DNA from: Candidatus Poribacteria bacterium
Lineage (GTDB): Bacteria > Poribacteria > WGA-4E > WGA-3G
Length of the DNA stretch: 64,000 nucleotides
NCBI GenBank assembly: GCA_022394755.1
Contig: JAGFCA010000024.1
Span: forward strand, 110,955-174,954
Direction of reading: 5' to 3'
Shown here: positions 26,945 through 35,784 of the stretch, piece after piece
Layout of the letters: every line of letters begins with the position of its first letter
Numbering within the stretch: position 1 is the first letter of the stretch
Position numbers and translations under genes: made by a program
Notes under the pieces: generated by a model
Told to the model about the DNA's origin: nothing
Databases searched by the model: none
Seen by the model: the letters and a program-made list of their open reading frames with translations, nothing else

Positions 26945-26992
26945 TTAGGAAATATGTAAATTTCGGAAAATCTAAAAATTAACAACAACCCC

Positions 26993-27019
26993 TTGACATC
27001 CTAATTATTGGAATAATAG
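26993..27019 (+). promoter_or_regulatory. Weak candidate promoter before the PD-(D/E)XK-like gene
   Basis: Perfect TTGACA at 26993-26998 with TAATAG 15 bp later (or ATAGTA at 17 bp). It lies about 75 bp upstream of the start at 27095. Confidence 0.35.
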
Positions 27020-27094
27020 TAAAAGAGAATTGCGATTGTCAAGTAATTGGAAAGTCTTAAACTAAACAAATACCAAGTGCAGAGGTAATATTGA

Positions 27095-27577
27095 ATGAAT
27101 AGTTTTCATTACGGAAAGTCTCGTGAAAAGATTGTAATAGGTGAACTGTTACGCCATAACTTAGATGTGTACTTACCAATAGTTGATGATAGAGGAATTG
27201 ACTGTGTGATACGTATAGCTGAAGAAAATTATATTGAATTACAAATCAAATCAAGTTCTAATAAAATAAAAAATAAAGGCAGTGCTGGTTTATTTGCGGG
27301 ATTGAAAATACCTGTTCCTAGAACATCATACTTCTTTCTATTTCACGTGGCTGAGGCAGGTGATAATGGAACTTACTGGCTATTTCCATCCATTGATATT
27401 GACAAATTTGCTAAGAATAAAAACGTCTCCAATGTGTACCTTTATTCACATGGATATGACATTCAACTTACAGGAAACGATCAAAAAAAAGGAGGTGTTT
27501 ATCCTAAGCCACAGTTTTCTGAATACGAAGTCGATTTTGATAGTGTAGACTGCTTTGAGATGCTATTCAAAAGGTAG
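27095..27577 (+). CDS. PD-(D/E)XK-like (DUF4365-type) protein
   Basis: 160-aa protein. The N-terminal half has the pattern of the small PD-(D/E)XK fold: GELLRHNLDVYLP, then GID (D36), then YIELQIKSS with E48, Q50 and K52, as in DUF4365-type nucleases whose third motif is often QxK. It is likely a nuclease-fold protein, and catalytic competence is unproven. It lies within the defence island and is followed 97 bp later by an HNH protein on the same strand, so the two may form a small module. Possible roles are a restriction-like nuclease or a non-catalytic nucleic-acid-binding protein. Confidence 0.62.
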   Translation: MNSFHYGKSREKIVIGELLRHNLDVYLPIVDDRGIDCVIRIAEENYIELQIKSSSNKIKNKGSAGLFAGLKIPVPRTSYFFLFHVAEAGDNGTYWLFPSIDIDKFAKNKNVSNVYLYSHGYDIQLTGNDQKKGGVYPKPQFSEYEVDFDSVDCFEMLFKR

Positions 27578-27674
27578 ATTCCTCGTTAGTACGGATGAAA
27601 GTTTATTAACATCTAAAACGACTCATAGCAAGAGAAAATTGCAGTTTAAATAATTTCATACATGGGAAACAGAA

Positions 27675-28247
27675 ATGAATTATATGACATATATACGATC
27701 ATCAGAATGGAAAGAAAAGCGTAAAACCAAGTTAGAGGATTGTAATTCTAAGTGCGAATGTGAGGGTGGATGTGTTCGCGAAGCTACACAAGTCCATCAT
27801 CTACATTATGATACATTAGGAAATGAAAGCTTGGAGGATTTACAAGCTCTCTGTGCAAAATGCCACATGGCTAAAACTTCAAAAGTTCGTAATTTCTATG
27901 GTAATCCTGTACGTGATTGTTGTCTTGTTGAAAGGCAACAAGAAGTAGAAAAGACACTCCCGTATGATGTTTGGAATGAGGCAAATTTTCATTTACAGAT
28001 GGACACTACGAAATATAGTATGATTGCAGAGAAATTAGGTACAGATCCAATCATCGCTGCACTACTGGATAATCTTGGAATCATGTTTGCATGTGGTGAT
28101 ATATCTGTAACGGATAAAGTTACAGAGGCAATAAGTCAATTTGCAGATGTCGTTCCAGCCAAAGAAGCAGGTTTAGATGGTTATTGTGATATTGTATATA
28201 AGATAAAACCTGAATTTGAAAAATATTTTATAATATCAGAAGAATGA
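27675..28247 (+). CDS. HNH endonuclease-like protein
   Basis: 190-aa protein with an N-terminal HNH nuclease motif: VHHLHYDTLGNESLEDLQALC followed by AKCHMAK (H..H-x(n)-N-x(n)-H). Cysteines at CNSKCECEGGC and C-x-x-C (CAKC) would hold structural zinc. The C-terminal 110 residues are of unknown fold. Such proteins cut DNA nonspecifically or at modified sites in restriction systems and mobile elements. It is the last gene of the defence island, and beyond it lies repeat DNA. Start ATG at 27675. Confidence 0.75.
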   Translation: MNYMTYIRSSEWKEKRKTKLEDCNSKCECEGGCVREATQVHHLHYDTLGNESLEDLQALCAKCHMAKTSKVRNFYGNPVRDCCLVERQQEVEKTLPYDVWNEANFHLQMDTTKYSMIAEKLGTDPIIAALLDNLGIMFACGDISVTDKVTEAISQFADVVPAKEAGLDGYCDIVYKIKPEFEKYFIISEE

Positions 28248-28374
28248 AAATTATATATTGACCTGCTTCAAAATGAAGAGAATTCATAAGACCAATATAT
28301 AAGGAGAGGGTTAAAATCATACATTAAATCTGTCAATAACCAATAATTGCTAAAAGTCCACATCAGACTACAGA

Positions 28375-28975
28375 ACCCTCTTTTCCCCGTAATCCGTGTA
28401 ATCCACATAATCCGAGATTCAACAATAAAAATCATCTACACAAAATACCTCTTATCCGTGTAATCCGCGTAATCCGCGTAATCCGTGATTCAGATTAAAA
28501 ACCAACTGCCACAAAAACCCTCTTTTCCGCGTAATCCGTGTAATCCGTGATTCAGAATAAAAACCAACTGACACAAAACCCTCTTATCCGCGTAATCCGT
28601 GTAATCCGCGTAATCCGTGATTCAGAATATAAAGCCGTCAATAGAAAATTCCTCTTTTCCGCGTAATCCGTGTAATCCAAATAATCCGTGATTCAGAATA
28701 AAAAACCAACTACCACAAAACCCTCTTATCCGCGTAATCAGTGAAATCCACATAATCCGCGATTCAACAATAAAAATCATCTGCATAAAATACGTCTTAT
28801 CCGCGTAATCCGTGTAATCCAAATAATCCGTGATTCAGAATATAAAGCCGTCAATAGAAAATTCCTCTTTTCCGTGTAATCTGTGTAATCCGTGTAATCC
28901 GTGATTCTGACAATATGACCAACCGCACAAAAAACACATCATATCCACGTAATCCGTGTAATCCGCGATTCACAC
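28375..28975. repeat. Tandem array, about nine 71-bp units built on a 9-bp TAATCCGYG motif
   Basis: Units begin with CCTCTTWTCC near 28377, 28448, 28519, 28580, 28651, 28720, 28791, 28864 and about 28938 (steps of 61-74 bp). Each has three or four copies of a 9-bp CGYGTAATC word, ends with GTGATTCA, and is followed by an A-rich linker. Linkers fall into recurring types: the first and sixth match, the second, third and fifth match, and the fourth and seventh match. This is a minisatellite, not a CRISPR array. There is no gene in 28248-29082. Confidence 0.85.
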
Positions 28976-29082
28976 AAATTAACTTACAACCAATAAATAA
29001 AATGTAGTCAGTAATTTAAATATAAATTGAAGAAACTGATGACTGGAAACCACTAAACATATATACACATAACACAATTCAC

Positions 29083-29111
29083 TTGACAACCATTTTTAAG
29101 TATGTTACTAT
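29083..29111 (+). promoter_or_regulatory. Strong sigma-70-type promoter
   Basis: TTGACA (29083-29088), a 17-bp spacer and TACTAT (29106-29111). It points toward the small ORF at 29180, about 60 bp downstream of the expected start site. Confidence 0.55.
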
Positions 29112-29179
29112 TTATATAACAATATATAAACTATAACACTTACAAAACGAAAAACTCAGAATAGATTTCAAATAAAAAA

Positions 29180-29428
29180 ATGTATACTCACAATCATCAG
29201 AATTATAAACAATTATCAGTCTTGTCGATACGTTCGCAAGACTTAGTTAACCATACTTTAAATAAACACCAACAGATGATAATCAAGTCGATTTACACGA
29301 CATATTTTTCAAGTTTTTCAAATTTTGAAATTTTTACTCTTTCTAATAAAACCCTTGTAATCCCAAACCCCAACAGGGTTGGCGGATCATTATTAAATCT
29401 TTATCTAAAAATCGACTTGAAAAACTAA
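29180..29428 (+). CDS. Possible small hypothetical protein
   Basis: 82-codon frame starting MYTHNHQNYKQ. It follows a good promoter but lacks a Shine-Dalgarno. I recognise no family, signal or membrane segment. The last codons run into an 18-bp tandem repeat. It could be a real short gene, or the promoter may serve a non-coding RNA. Confidence 0.28.
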   Translation: MYTHNHQNYKQLSVLSIRSQDLVNHTLNKHQQMIIKSIYTTYFSSFSNFEIFTLSNKTLVIPNPNRVGGSLLNLYLKIDLKN

Positions 29429-29458
29429 AAATACTTGAAAAACTAAAAATACTTGAAA
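29415..29458. repeat. 18-bp tandem repeat
   Basis: ACTTGAAAAACTAAAAAT occurs twice directly (29415-29432, 29433-29450) plus a partial third copy. It is iteron-like in appearance but has only two and a half units. Confidence 0.6.
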
Positions 29459-29595
29459 TAATTCCAATCTGAACTCATCAGTAGATTAGGAGATAAAACA
29501 AAAAACACATAAATTCATCAATTTGTATTTTTTATAATTTACAAAAATGGCTATAAACCCAGTGTAGAACTGGTAGGACAGGGAATTCACATTAC

Positions 29596-29619
29596 TACAC
29601 TTTGTAGGAAAAGTGTAAC
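29596..29619. repeat. 24-nt hairpin motif shared with 61623-61646
   Basis: TACACTTT-GTAGGA-AAAGTGTA forms an 8-bp stem. The same 24 nt occur in reverse complement at 61623-61646, where the stem is 13 bp. Flanks do not match. There is nothing else in 29429-29729. Confidence 0.55.
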
Positions 29620-29729
29620 ATTTTACACGTATCGGTCATTATATTAATACAAATGCAATAAGTTTAAATGAGTAATATTTCGCGTATTCAGTCAAACTGA
29701 ACGACATGAAAACACACTGGAGAATTCTC

Positions 29730-30149
29730 ATGCATAAATTTTCTTTACCTATAATGTTGTGTATACTCATAATCGGTTGTATTCCAGATTCACCATTAGA
29801 TTCTGAAGACTCCGATGATGTAACCAATATCTTTACATCATATCTTATGCAAGGAGCTAAGGTAGTTTCGAACGATGGAACTGACACATTTCTTGGAGAA
29901 ATCACTGGAAAATATCATCTCAACTCAATATTCAACAAGAACGGTTTGTATGGAAGTGAACATAGTATTCTGTCTATATGGAATCCATATAGTATGTATG
30001 GGAGTAAATACAGTATCTATAGTGCCTTTAATGACTACACACTTACGCCAACAAGAATAATAAAAAACAATGAAGAAATAGGGTATCTCACTACTAACAA
30101 TCTTGTTTCAGGAGGTGTTAGTCCATCCTTCCTTCAATCTCTTTTCTAA
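29730..30149 (+). CDS. Lipoprotein with YGS-x-YS repeats
   Basis: 139 aa from the ATG at 29730, chosen because GGAGA lies 7 bp upstream and it gives a compact type II signal peptide. An upstream in-frame ATG at 29706 lacks a ribosome-binding site. The lipobox is LIIGC, cysteine 17. The mature part contains FLGEITGKYHLNSIFNKNG, then LYGSEHSILSIWNPY and MYGSKYSIYSAFNDY, and ends GYLTTN. This repeat pattern is seen in small secreted bacterial proteins of unknown function. The gene stands alone between repeat-rich gaps. Confidence 0.68.
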   Translation: MHKFSLPIMLCILIIGCIPDSPLDSEDSDDVTNIFTSYLMQGAKVVSNDGTDTFLGEITGKYHLNSIFNKNGLYGSEHSILSIWNPYSMYGSKYSIYSAFNDYTLTPTRIIKNNEEIGYLTTNNLVSGGVSPSFLQSLF

Positions 30150-30835
30150 CCGCAAGTCAATTAATTCTCATCTTTGATATAAGAGATAACTCCCATTCCG
30201 ATCTTTACATACCCCATTGCTTTCATACCGTTGATTTCTTGATTTCGGAGTACTATGTAAAATCTCAACTTTAGATATAACTGCGATTTAGTAAGTTTTA
30301 CCAACACCCAAACTAAAATAAAAAAGAAAAACGATTGAATACACGACTATCAATCTGAAAGAAACTGTCCAACTATATTAAAATATAAAATTTCAGAGTA
30401 TTCAGAGTAAATCAGAGAATTGCTTTTTTTAAAAACAGCTGTTTAACCTTACTATAACTAACTTGAGAGCAATTATCAGACATTATCCATTAATATTTAC
30501 TCTGAAATTTCAGAGTAAGTCAAAAATTATCTCGAGTTATATCACTGACAAAATTATCTATAATTCAGGACTAACACATTTGTTCAAAGAAAGAGATAGA
30601 AAAGATATACTTCTATTTAAGAATATTCACATTTTAACCCCTTAATTCCCTTATCAGGTTACAGTAAGTAAAAATATGTAAATCCAAATTAAATTATCGT
30701 CATAGAAAGAATAAAATGATACAATAGTTGACAAAATGGAATTTCATGTTTCTATGAAATAAATACATTGTATAGATATTCCTATGGATTTATAATTATT
30801 TTTTCTGTGGTAACTTAGGTTAGTAAAGGTGGAAA
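30150..30835. other. Intergenic region with palindromic-repeat relic
   Basis: About 690 bp. 30221-30254 matches the right arm of the 16176-16454 element (TTCATACC-x-TTGATTT, then CGGAGTACTATG), so it is a truncated copy. A 60-codon frame at 30463-30645 has no ribosome-binding site and I do not accept it. A TTGACA at 30728 may belong to the thiO promoter, with a poor -10. Confidence 0.45.
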
Positions 30836-31975
30836 ATGAAAAATCAGAAGATAATCATCATTGGTGGCGGTGTAATTGGACTTGGTATAGGGTGGCAGCT
30901 GGCTAAAGCAGGGGCAGATGTCACCATACATGAACGTGCAGAAGTCGGACGAGGTGCGTCTTGGGCTGCAGGAGGCATGCTCGGTCCTATCGCTGAGGCA
31001 CATATTGACGAACTCGACCTGCTCAAACTCAGTAATCAAAGTTTAGATCGGTACCCAGAATGGGTTGATGAGTTAGAAGCGGAAACAGATATGCGTATCG
31101 GTTACCGTGCAGAAGGGACACTCATTATCGGTATTCAACCCGATGACAAATATCAACTCGAACATGCATACAATTTATATAACGATTTAGGATTGAATGT
31201 AGAGTGGTTAAGTGGTGATGAAGCACGAAAAATTGAAGGTGCTCTCTCCCCTTATGTGACCGCAGCTATTCGATGTGAAACTGATCATCAAGTTGATAAC
31301 CGACTGATGACACAAGCACTCAAACGTGCTTATGAGGCACGTGGCGGTGAGATGCATCATAACAGTCCCGTAAAGAAAATAGTCATTGAAAACGGGAACG
31401 TAAGGGGTGTTCAAACACTTGAAGGTTTTCAAAGTGCAGATGTATGTATTCTTGCTGCTGGTTGTTGGTCTGGTCAGATCGACGGTCTACCTGAGACAAT
31501 TATTCCTCCTGTTCGTCCTGTGAAAGGACAGATGTTGGCTTTACAAATGCGTAAGGACATGATGATTAGTAACGTCATTCGTACCGTTAAAGCAAGGTAT
31601 CCAATGCCAGTTTATTTAGTTCCCAGAAGAGATGGTAGACTTGTTGTTGGTGCGACAACCGAAGAGATGGGATTTGATACGGATCTGAATGTTGGCGGAA
31701 TATATGAACTTCTCCATGGTGCGTTTGAAGCTGTACCCGGTATTTATGAATTACCACTCATAGAGACATGGTCAGGATTACGTCCCGGAAGCAGTGATAA
31801 TGCTCCAATACTCGGTAAAACACCAGTTGAGAATCTAATATACGCTACAGGACACTATCGTAACGGTATCTTACTCACACCCATCACTGCTTATGAGGTA
31901 TCCAAACTAATTCTAACAGGTGAGACTCCAGATACAATTGCACCTTTTCATATTGATAGGTTCTCAAAGGAGTAG
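30836..31975 (+). CDS. thiO: Glycine oxidase ThiO-like FAD-dependent oxidoreductase
   Basis: 379-aa flavoprotein of the D-amino-acid-oxidase group. The FAD Rossmann motif IIGGGVIGLGIGWQLAKAG is at the N-terminus (residues 7-25), followed by ERAEVGRGASWAAGGMLGP, typical of ThiO. PVKGQMLAL and the C-terminal WSGLRPGSSDNAPILGKT with ATGHYRNGILLTP complete the family pattern. ThiO oxidises glycine to iminoacetate for the thiazole moiety of thiamine. No other thiamine genes are nearby, so a role as another amine oxidase remains possible. It is monocistronic, with ATG at 30836. Confidence 0.87.
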   Translation: MKNQKIIIIGGGVIGLGIGWQLAKAGADVTIHERAEVGRGASWAAGGMLGPIAEAHIDELDLLKLSNQSLDRYPEWVDELEAETDMRIGYRAEGTLIIGIQPDDKYQLEHAYNLYNDLGLNVEWLSGDEARKIEGALSPYVTAAIRCETDHQVDNRLMTQALKRAYEARGGEMHHNSPVKKIVIENGNVRGVQTLEGFQSADVCILAAGCWSGQIDGLPETIIPPVRPVKGQMLALQMRKDMMISNVIRTVKARYPMPVYLVPRRDGRLVVGATTEEMGFDTDLNVGGIYELLHGAFEAVPGIYELPLIETWSGLRPGSSDNAPILGKTPVENLIYATGHYRNGILLTPITAYEVSKLILTGETPDTIAPFHIDRFSKE

Positions 31976-32162
31976 GCAGTTAAAATATTTTGCGTTTTCA
32001 CCTATAGAATACAGGATCAATCTATATAAATTATGACGTTTGAAACAGTTACTCAACACAGATTATAGATATGTATTATATGTATTGTTTAACTGTATGA
32101 TATAGCGAATCCGAATATATCTTATAGTATTAATTTTGATTATAGCAAGTATTCTTGAATAA

Positions 32163-32342
32163 AGATACAAATCCAACTGGTTCGAGATCATACTTCTCAT
32201 CGGTCTTATTCTTGATTTTTGCATATATTCCTACATGTATCTTAGCAAAATGGATACTAAGATAACAGAAAAGGCTTATATTGTTTCCGCTATCTCCTAT
32301 ATCGTAGTCTTCTTTCTGGTTTTATATTCAATGGTATCTTAA
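32163..32342 (+). pseudogene. Possible frameshifted two-TM microprotein
   Basis: The frame after a stop at 32160 encodes two strongly hydrophobic segments (FEIILLIGLILDFCIYSYMY and AYIVSAISYIVVFFLVLYSM) joined by a charged loop, ending at TAA 32340-32342. No ATG, GTG or TTG precedes the first segment in frame. A TTG in another frame just upstream (about 32155) suggests a one-base frameshift. The in-frame ATGs at 32235 and 32250 would give only the second segment. Family unknown. The rest of 31976-32897 holds only a palindromic-repeat copy at 32531. Confidence 0.3.
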
Positions 32343-32530
32343 TACAAATCTGTATCAAAATTACAATTAAATGTCTGATAATAGAACAGACTTAGGAAAT
32401 AGAAAACAATCCATAAGGATGGCAAATTGTAATTCCACCTACTAATAGAGGATTAAGGAACGAAATTTCCTTCTAATTAGATCAGTTTTTGGAGAAAAAA
32501 TGACGTGTCTCAGCCTGTTGACAAAGTTTC

Positions 32531-32585
32531 CAGTGAATGCCAAATGGTATTCATCCTCGAGAACGCAAAAGGTGTTCATACCCTT
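32531..32585 (+). repeat. Palindromic intergenic repeat, diverged copies
   Basis: GTGAATGCC-AAAT-GGTATTCA forms the family hairpin, with G-U pairing. A diverged second, reverse-oriented copy (GAACGCAAAAGGTGTTCATA) follows at once. No gene overlaps it. Confidence 0.5.
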
Positions 32586-32888
32586 GTTAACTGTCAAAAG
32601 ATACGTTTCTAAATTGATACCTATGGTGCAAATTATTTACATACCTTTCAATATTTCAATACTTGCATTATTGGATTAAATAAGGTATAATAATACTGAA
32701 TTACTATAAAAAATTAATATATTAGCAGATATTTTCGGTTATAATTCTACAGATTACACCTTACCTTAAGTGCAGAAACTTCTCACACTATTATAAAATA
32801 GGTCTTTAGTTTATATAGGACTGATCTAATTGAGTATGTATAGGAAGATATTATTACCGTTCTATCGGGTAAATGAATAGAGGAATAA

Positions 32889-33902
<1,014 letters not shown>

Positions 33903-33913
33903 TAGGTAGGAAT

Positions 33914-34669
33914 ATGCGAACACCAATAATAGCAGGAAACTGGAAACTGAATAAGACGGTTTCAGAAGCAGTTGATCTTACTTCAGAATTGGCTAAGTTA
34001 GTTGATAACATTACAGATGTCGAATTAGTCGTCGCTCCTGTTTTTACAGCTTTATCCAATGTATATAATGTTATAAATACCAGTAACATTCAATTGGCAG
34101 CCCAAGATCTTTACTGGGAAGACAGTGGTGCATTTACAGGTGAAGTTTCAGCACCGATGTTAAAGGATGTCGGGTGTGATTATGTTATAATCGGACATTC
34201 AGAAAGACGGCAATATTTTGGCGAAACAAATGAGACTGTCAATCAAAAAGTAAAAGCAGCATTATCACATGATTTAAAACCGATTATCTGTGTTGGTGAA
34301 CTTCTTAAAGAAAGAGAAGCAGGTAAAACAGAAGCGGTTATTGATGATCATGTTAAGGGTGGAATTGTAGACCTAACAGAATCCGAAATGGAATCATGTG
34401 TAATCGCTTATGAACCTGTGTGGGCAATAGGTACAGGAAAAACTGCCACACCTGATCAAGCACAAGAGGTGCATAGTTTTATTAGAGACATTCTGACAAA
34501 TTGCTATTCAGAAAATCTCTCCTCACAAATTAGAATACAGTATGGTGGCAGTGTTAAACCTGAGAATGCAGCAGAATTAATGTCACAACAAGATGTTGAT
34601 GGAGCTCTTGTAGGTGGTGCAAGCCTTGATGCACAATCATTTGCCGAAATCGTAATACAGTCAAGATAG
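33914..34669 (+). CDS. tpiA: Triosephosphate isomerase
   Basis: 251-aa TIM-barrel enzyme interconverting dihydroxyacetone phosphate and glyceraldehyde-3-phosphate. The substrate lysine (AGNWK), catalytic H95 in GHSERR, catalytic E167 in YEPVWAIGTG and the phosphate-binding YGGSVKPENA are all present. It directly follows gap and precedes secG by 158 bp, a gap-tpi-secG order found in many bacteria. Confidence 0.97.
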   Translation: MRTPIIAGNWKLNKTVSEAVDLTSELAKLVDNITDVELVVAPVFTALSNVYNVINTSNIQLAAQDLYWEDSGAFTGEVSAPMLKDVGCDYVIIGHSERRQYFGETNETVNQKVKAALSHDLKPIICVGELLKEREAGKTEAVIDDHVKGGIVDLTESEMESCVIAYEPVWAIGTGKTATPDQAQEVHSFIRDILTNCYSENLSSQIRIQYGGSVKPENAAELMSQQDVDGALVGGASLDAQSFAEIVIQSR

Positions 34670-34827
34670 TTAAAATTACAGATAGAAAATAATATGAGTT
34701 CTTTATTAGAGAAATAAAGTCAGAGTGATTTTAATTCTACTACATAACCATGGTATATGCGATTGCAAAGCATCCGATACATATTAATGGTTAATCCGAA
34801 CTCATCTTAGAATTAGAGAGGAAACAA

Positions 34828-35289
34828 ATGGGAGTCATAGTAACGTTAGTCGTAATCCTCTTTGTGCCTGTATGTGTTGTCCTAACACTTATTATTCTTT
34901 TACAAGATAGTAAAGGCGAAGGACTATCATCAAGCGCATTTGGTGGATCAGGAATGGAATCGGTATTAGGTGGTCATGGTGCAGCTTCTTTTTTAAGTAA
35001 ACTGACAACTTGGGTTGCAATTGGTTTTATGGTTATTTCACTGTTTCTAATGCGGTTTTATGGTGAATCCATTGATGGAACACTTACACCGTTAGATGAA
35101 GAAAAAACTGAACAGACCCAAGAGACATCACCTGCAGATCATGAGGATCATCAGGAAGAAGCAGAAGATTCAAAGGGAACATTAATAGATACACCTGAAG
35201 ATACAACAGAAGTAGATACTACTGAAGACACAACTGATACAACCGAGGAAGATACTAAAGGAACTCTTATACCGGAAAGTCCTGAATAG
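34828..35289 (+). CDS. secG: Preprotein translocase subunit SecG with acidic tail
   Basis: 153 aa. The N-terminal 75 residues are a typical SecG: two membrane segments separated by the conserved LLQDSKGEGLSSSAFGG loop. The C-terminal half is an acidic, threonine-rich, low-complexity tail (repeats of DTTE/TEDT) ending KGTLIPESPE; KGTLI also occurs midway. SecG assists SecYEG-mediated export at the inner membrane. Extended acidic tails occur in SecG of some phyla, with unknown role. It starts behind AGAGAGGA and is followed after 3 bp by the next gene, so they are co-transcribed. Confidence 0.92.
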   Translation: MGVIVTLVVILFVPVCVVLTLIILLQDSKGEGLSSSAFGGSGMESVLGGHGAASFLSKLTTWVAIGFMVISLFLMRFYGESIDGTLTPLDEEKTEQTQETSPADHEDHQEEAEDSKGTLIDTPEDTTEVDTTEDTTDTTEEDTKGTLIPESPE

Positions 35290-35292
35290 TAC

Positions 35293-35784
35293 GTGTCTGA
35301 CTTACAACAGAACAAAGAAATCCAAGAAAAATCTTTATCCGAGAGAAGTTCTCATTCAACACCAGATCTTTCTTGGAAAGTCCATTCATTTGTAGAGAAT
35401 AGAACAAAATCAGTTCTGTTGTTGTTATTTCTAATAACAATTCTTAGTATCATCTATCTCAGTTTTGAATCGATAGTATACCTATTCCTTTCTGCATGTA
35501 TACTCATTGGTCCACTATACAAATATTTTCTTCCATATAATTATCATTGCAGATCAGACAGGTTGACAATTTCAACTTGTTGTTCCAATACAGAGCATTT
35601 GTGGAGTACTTTTAGAAGTTCATATACCGACAAGAATGGTATATTACTCAGTCCATTCTCTAAGCCAACTCGTCTTGAAAATTTCCGTGGCATCTATGTC
35701 CGCTTCGGAAAACACCCTCCAGAAGAAATCGTTAATTATATCCAAACCAGAATACATACGGAGCAAAATGATGACTCTCCATAA
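35293..35784 (+). CDS. Hypothetical membrane protein
   Basis: 163 aa, GTG start 3 bp after secG. A hydrophilic N-terminus of about 40 residues is followed by two close hydrophobic segments (VLLLLFLITILSIIYL and YLFLSACILIGPLY). A soluble C-terminal domain of about 85 residues then begins with YHCRSDRLTIS. The two-segment anchor plus small beta-rich tail (RLENFRGIYVRFGKHPPEEIVNYIQTRI) recalls bacterial PH-like membrane proteins, but I do not claim the family. The last 17 bp overlap the following gene, so translation is probably coupled. Confidence 0.6.
   Translation: MSDLQQNKEIQEKSLSERSSHSTPDLSWKVHSFVENRTKSVLLLLFLITILSIIYLSFESIVYLFLSACILIGPLYKYFLPYNYHCRSDRLTISTCCSNTEHLWSTFRSSYTDKNGILLSPFSKPTRLENFRGIYVRFGKHPPEEIVNYIQTRIHTEQNDDSP

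Noticed and set aside
28622..28822. Minus-strand 66-codon protein
   Set aside because: It is translation of the tandem array (repeated HGLHGLRG-like peptide) without a ribosome-binding site.
28375..28975. CRISPR array
   Set aside because: Regular spacing suggested it, but linkers are not unique, the repeat is itself made of 9-bp words and no cas gene is near.
29415..29458. Plasmid-type iteron origin
   Set aside because: Only two and a half units, no replication protein or DnaA boxes recognised.
29706..29729. Upstream start of the lipoprotein
   Set aside because: No ribosome-binding site; the ATG at 29730 gives a compact lipobox signal peptide.
30463..30645. 60-codon protein
   Set aside because: No ribosome-binding site, AT-rich random composition, no motif.
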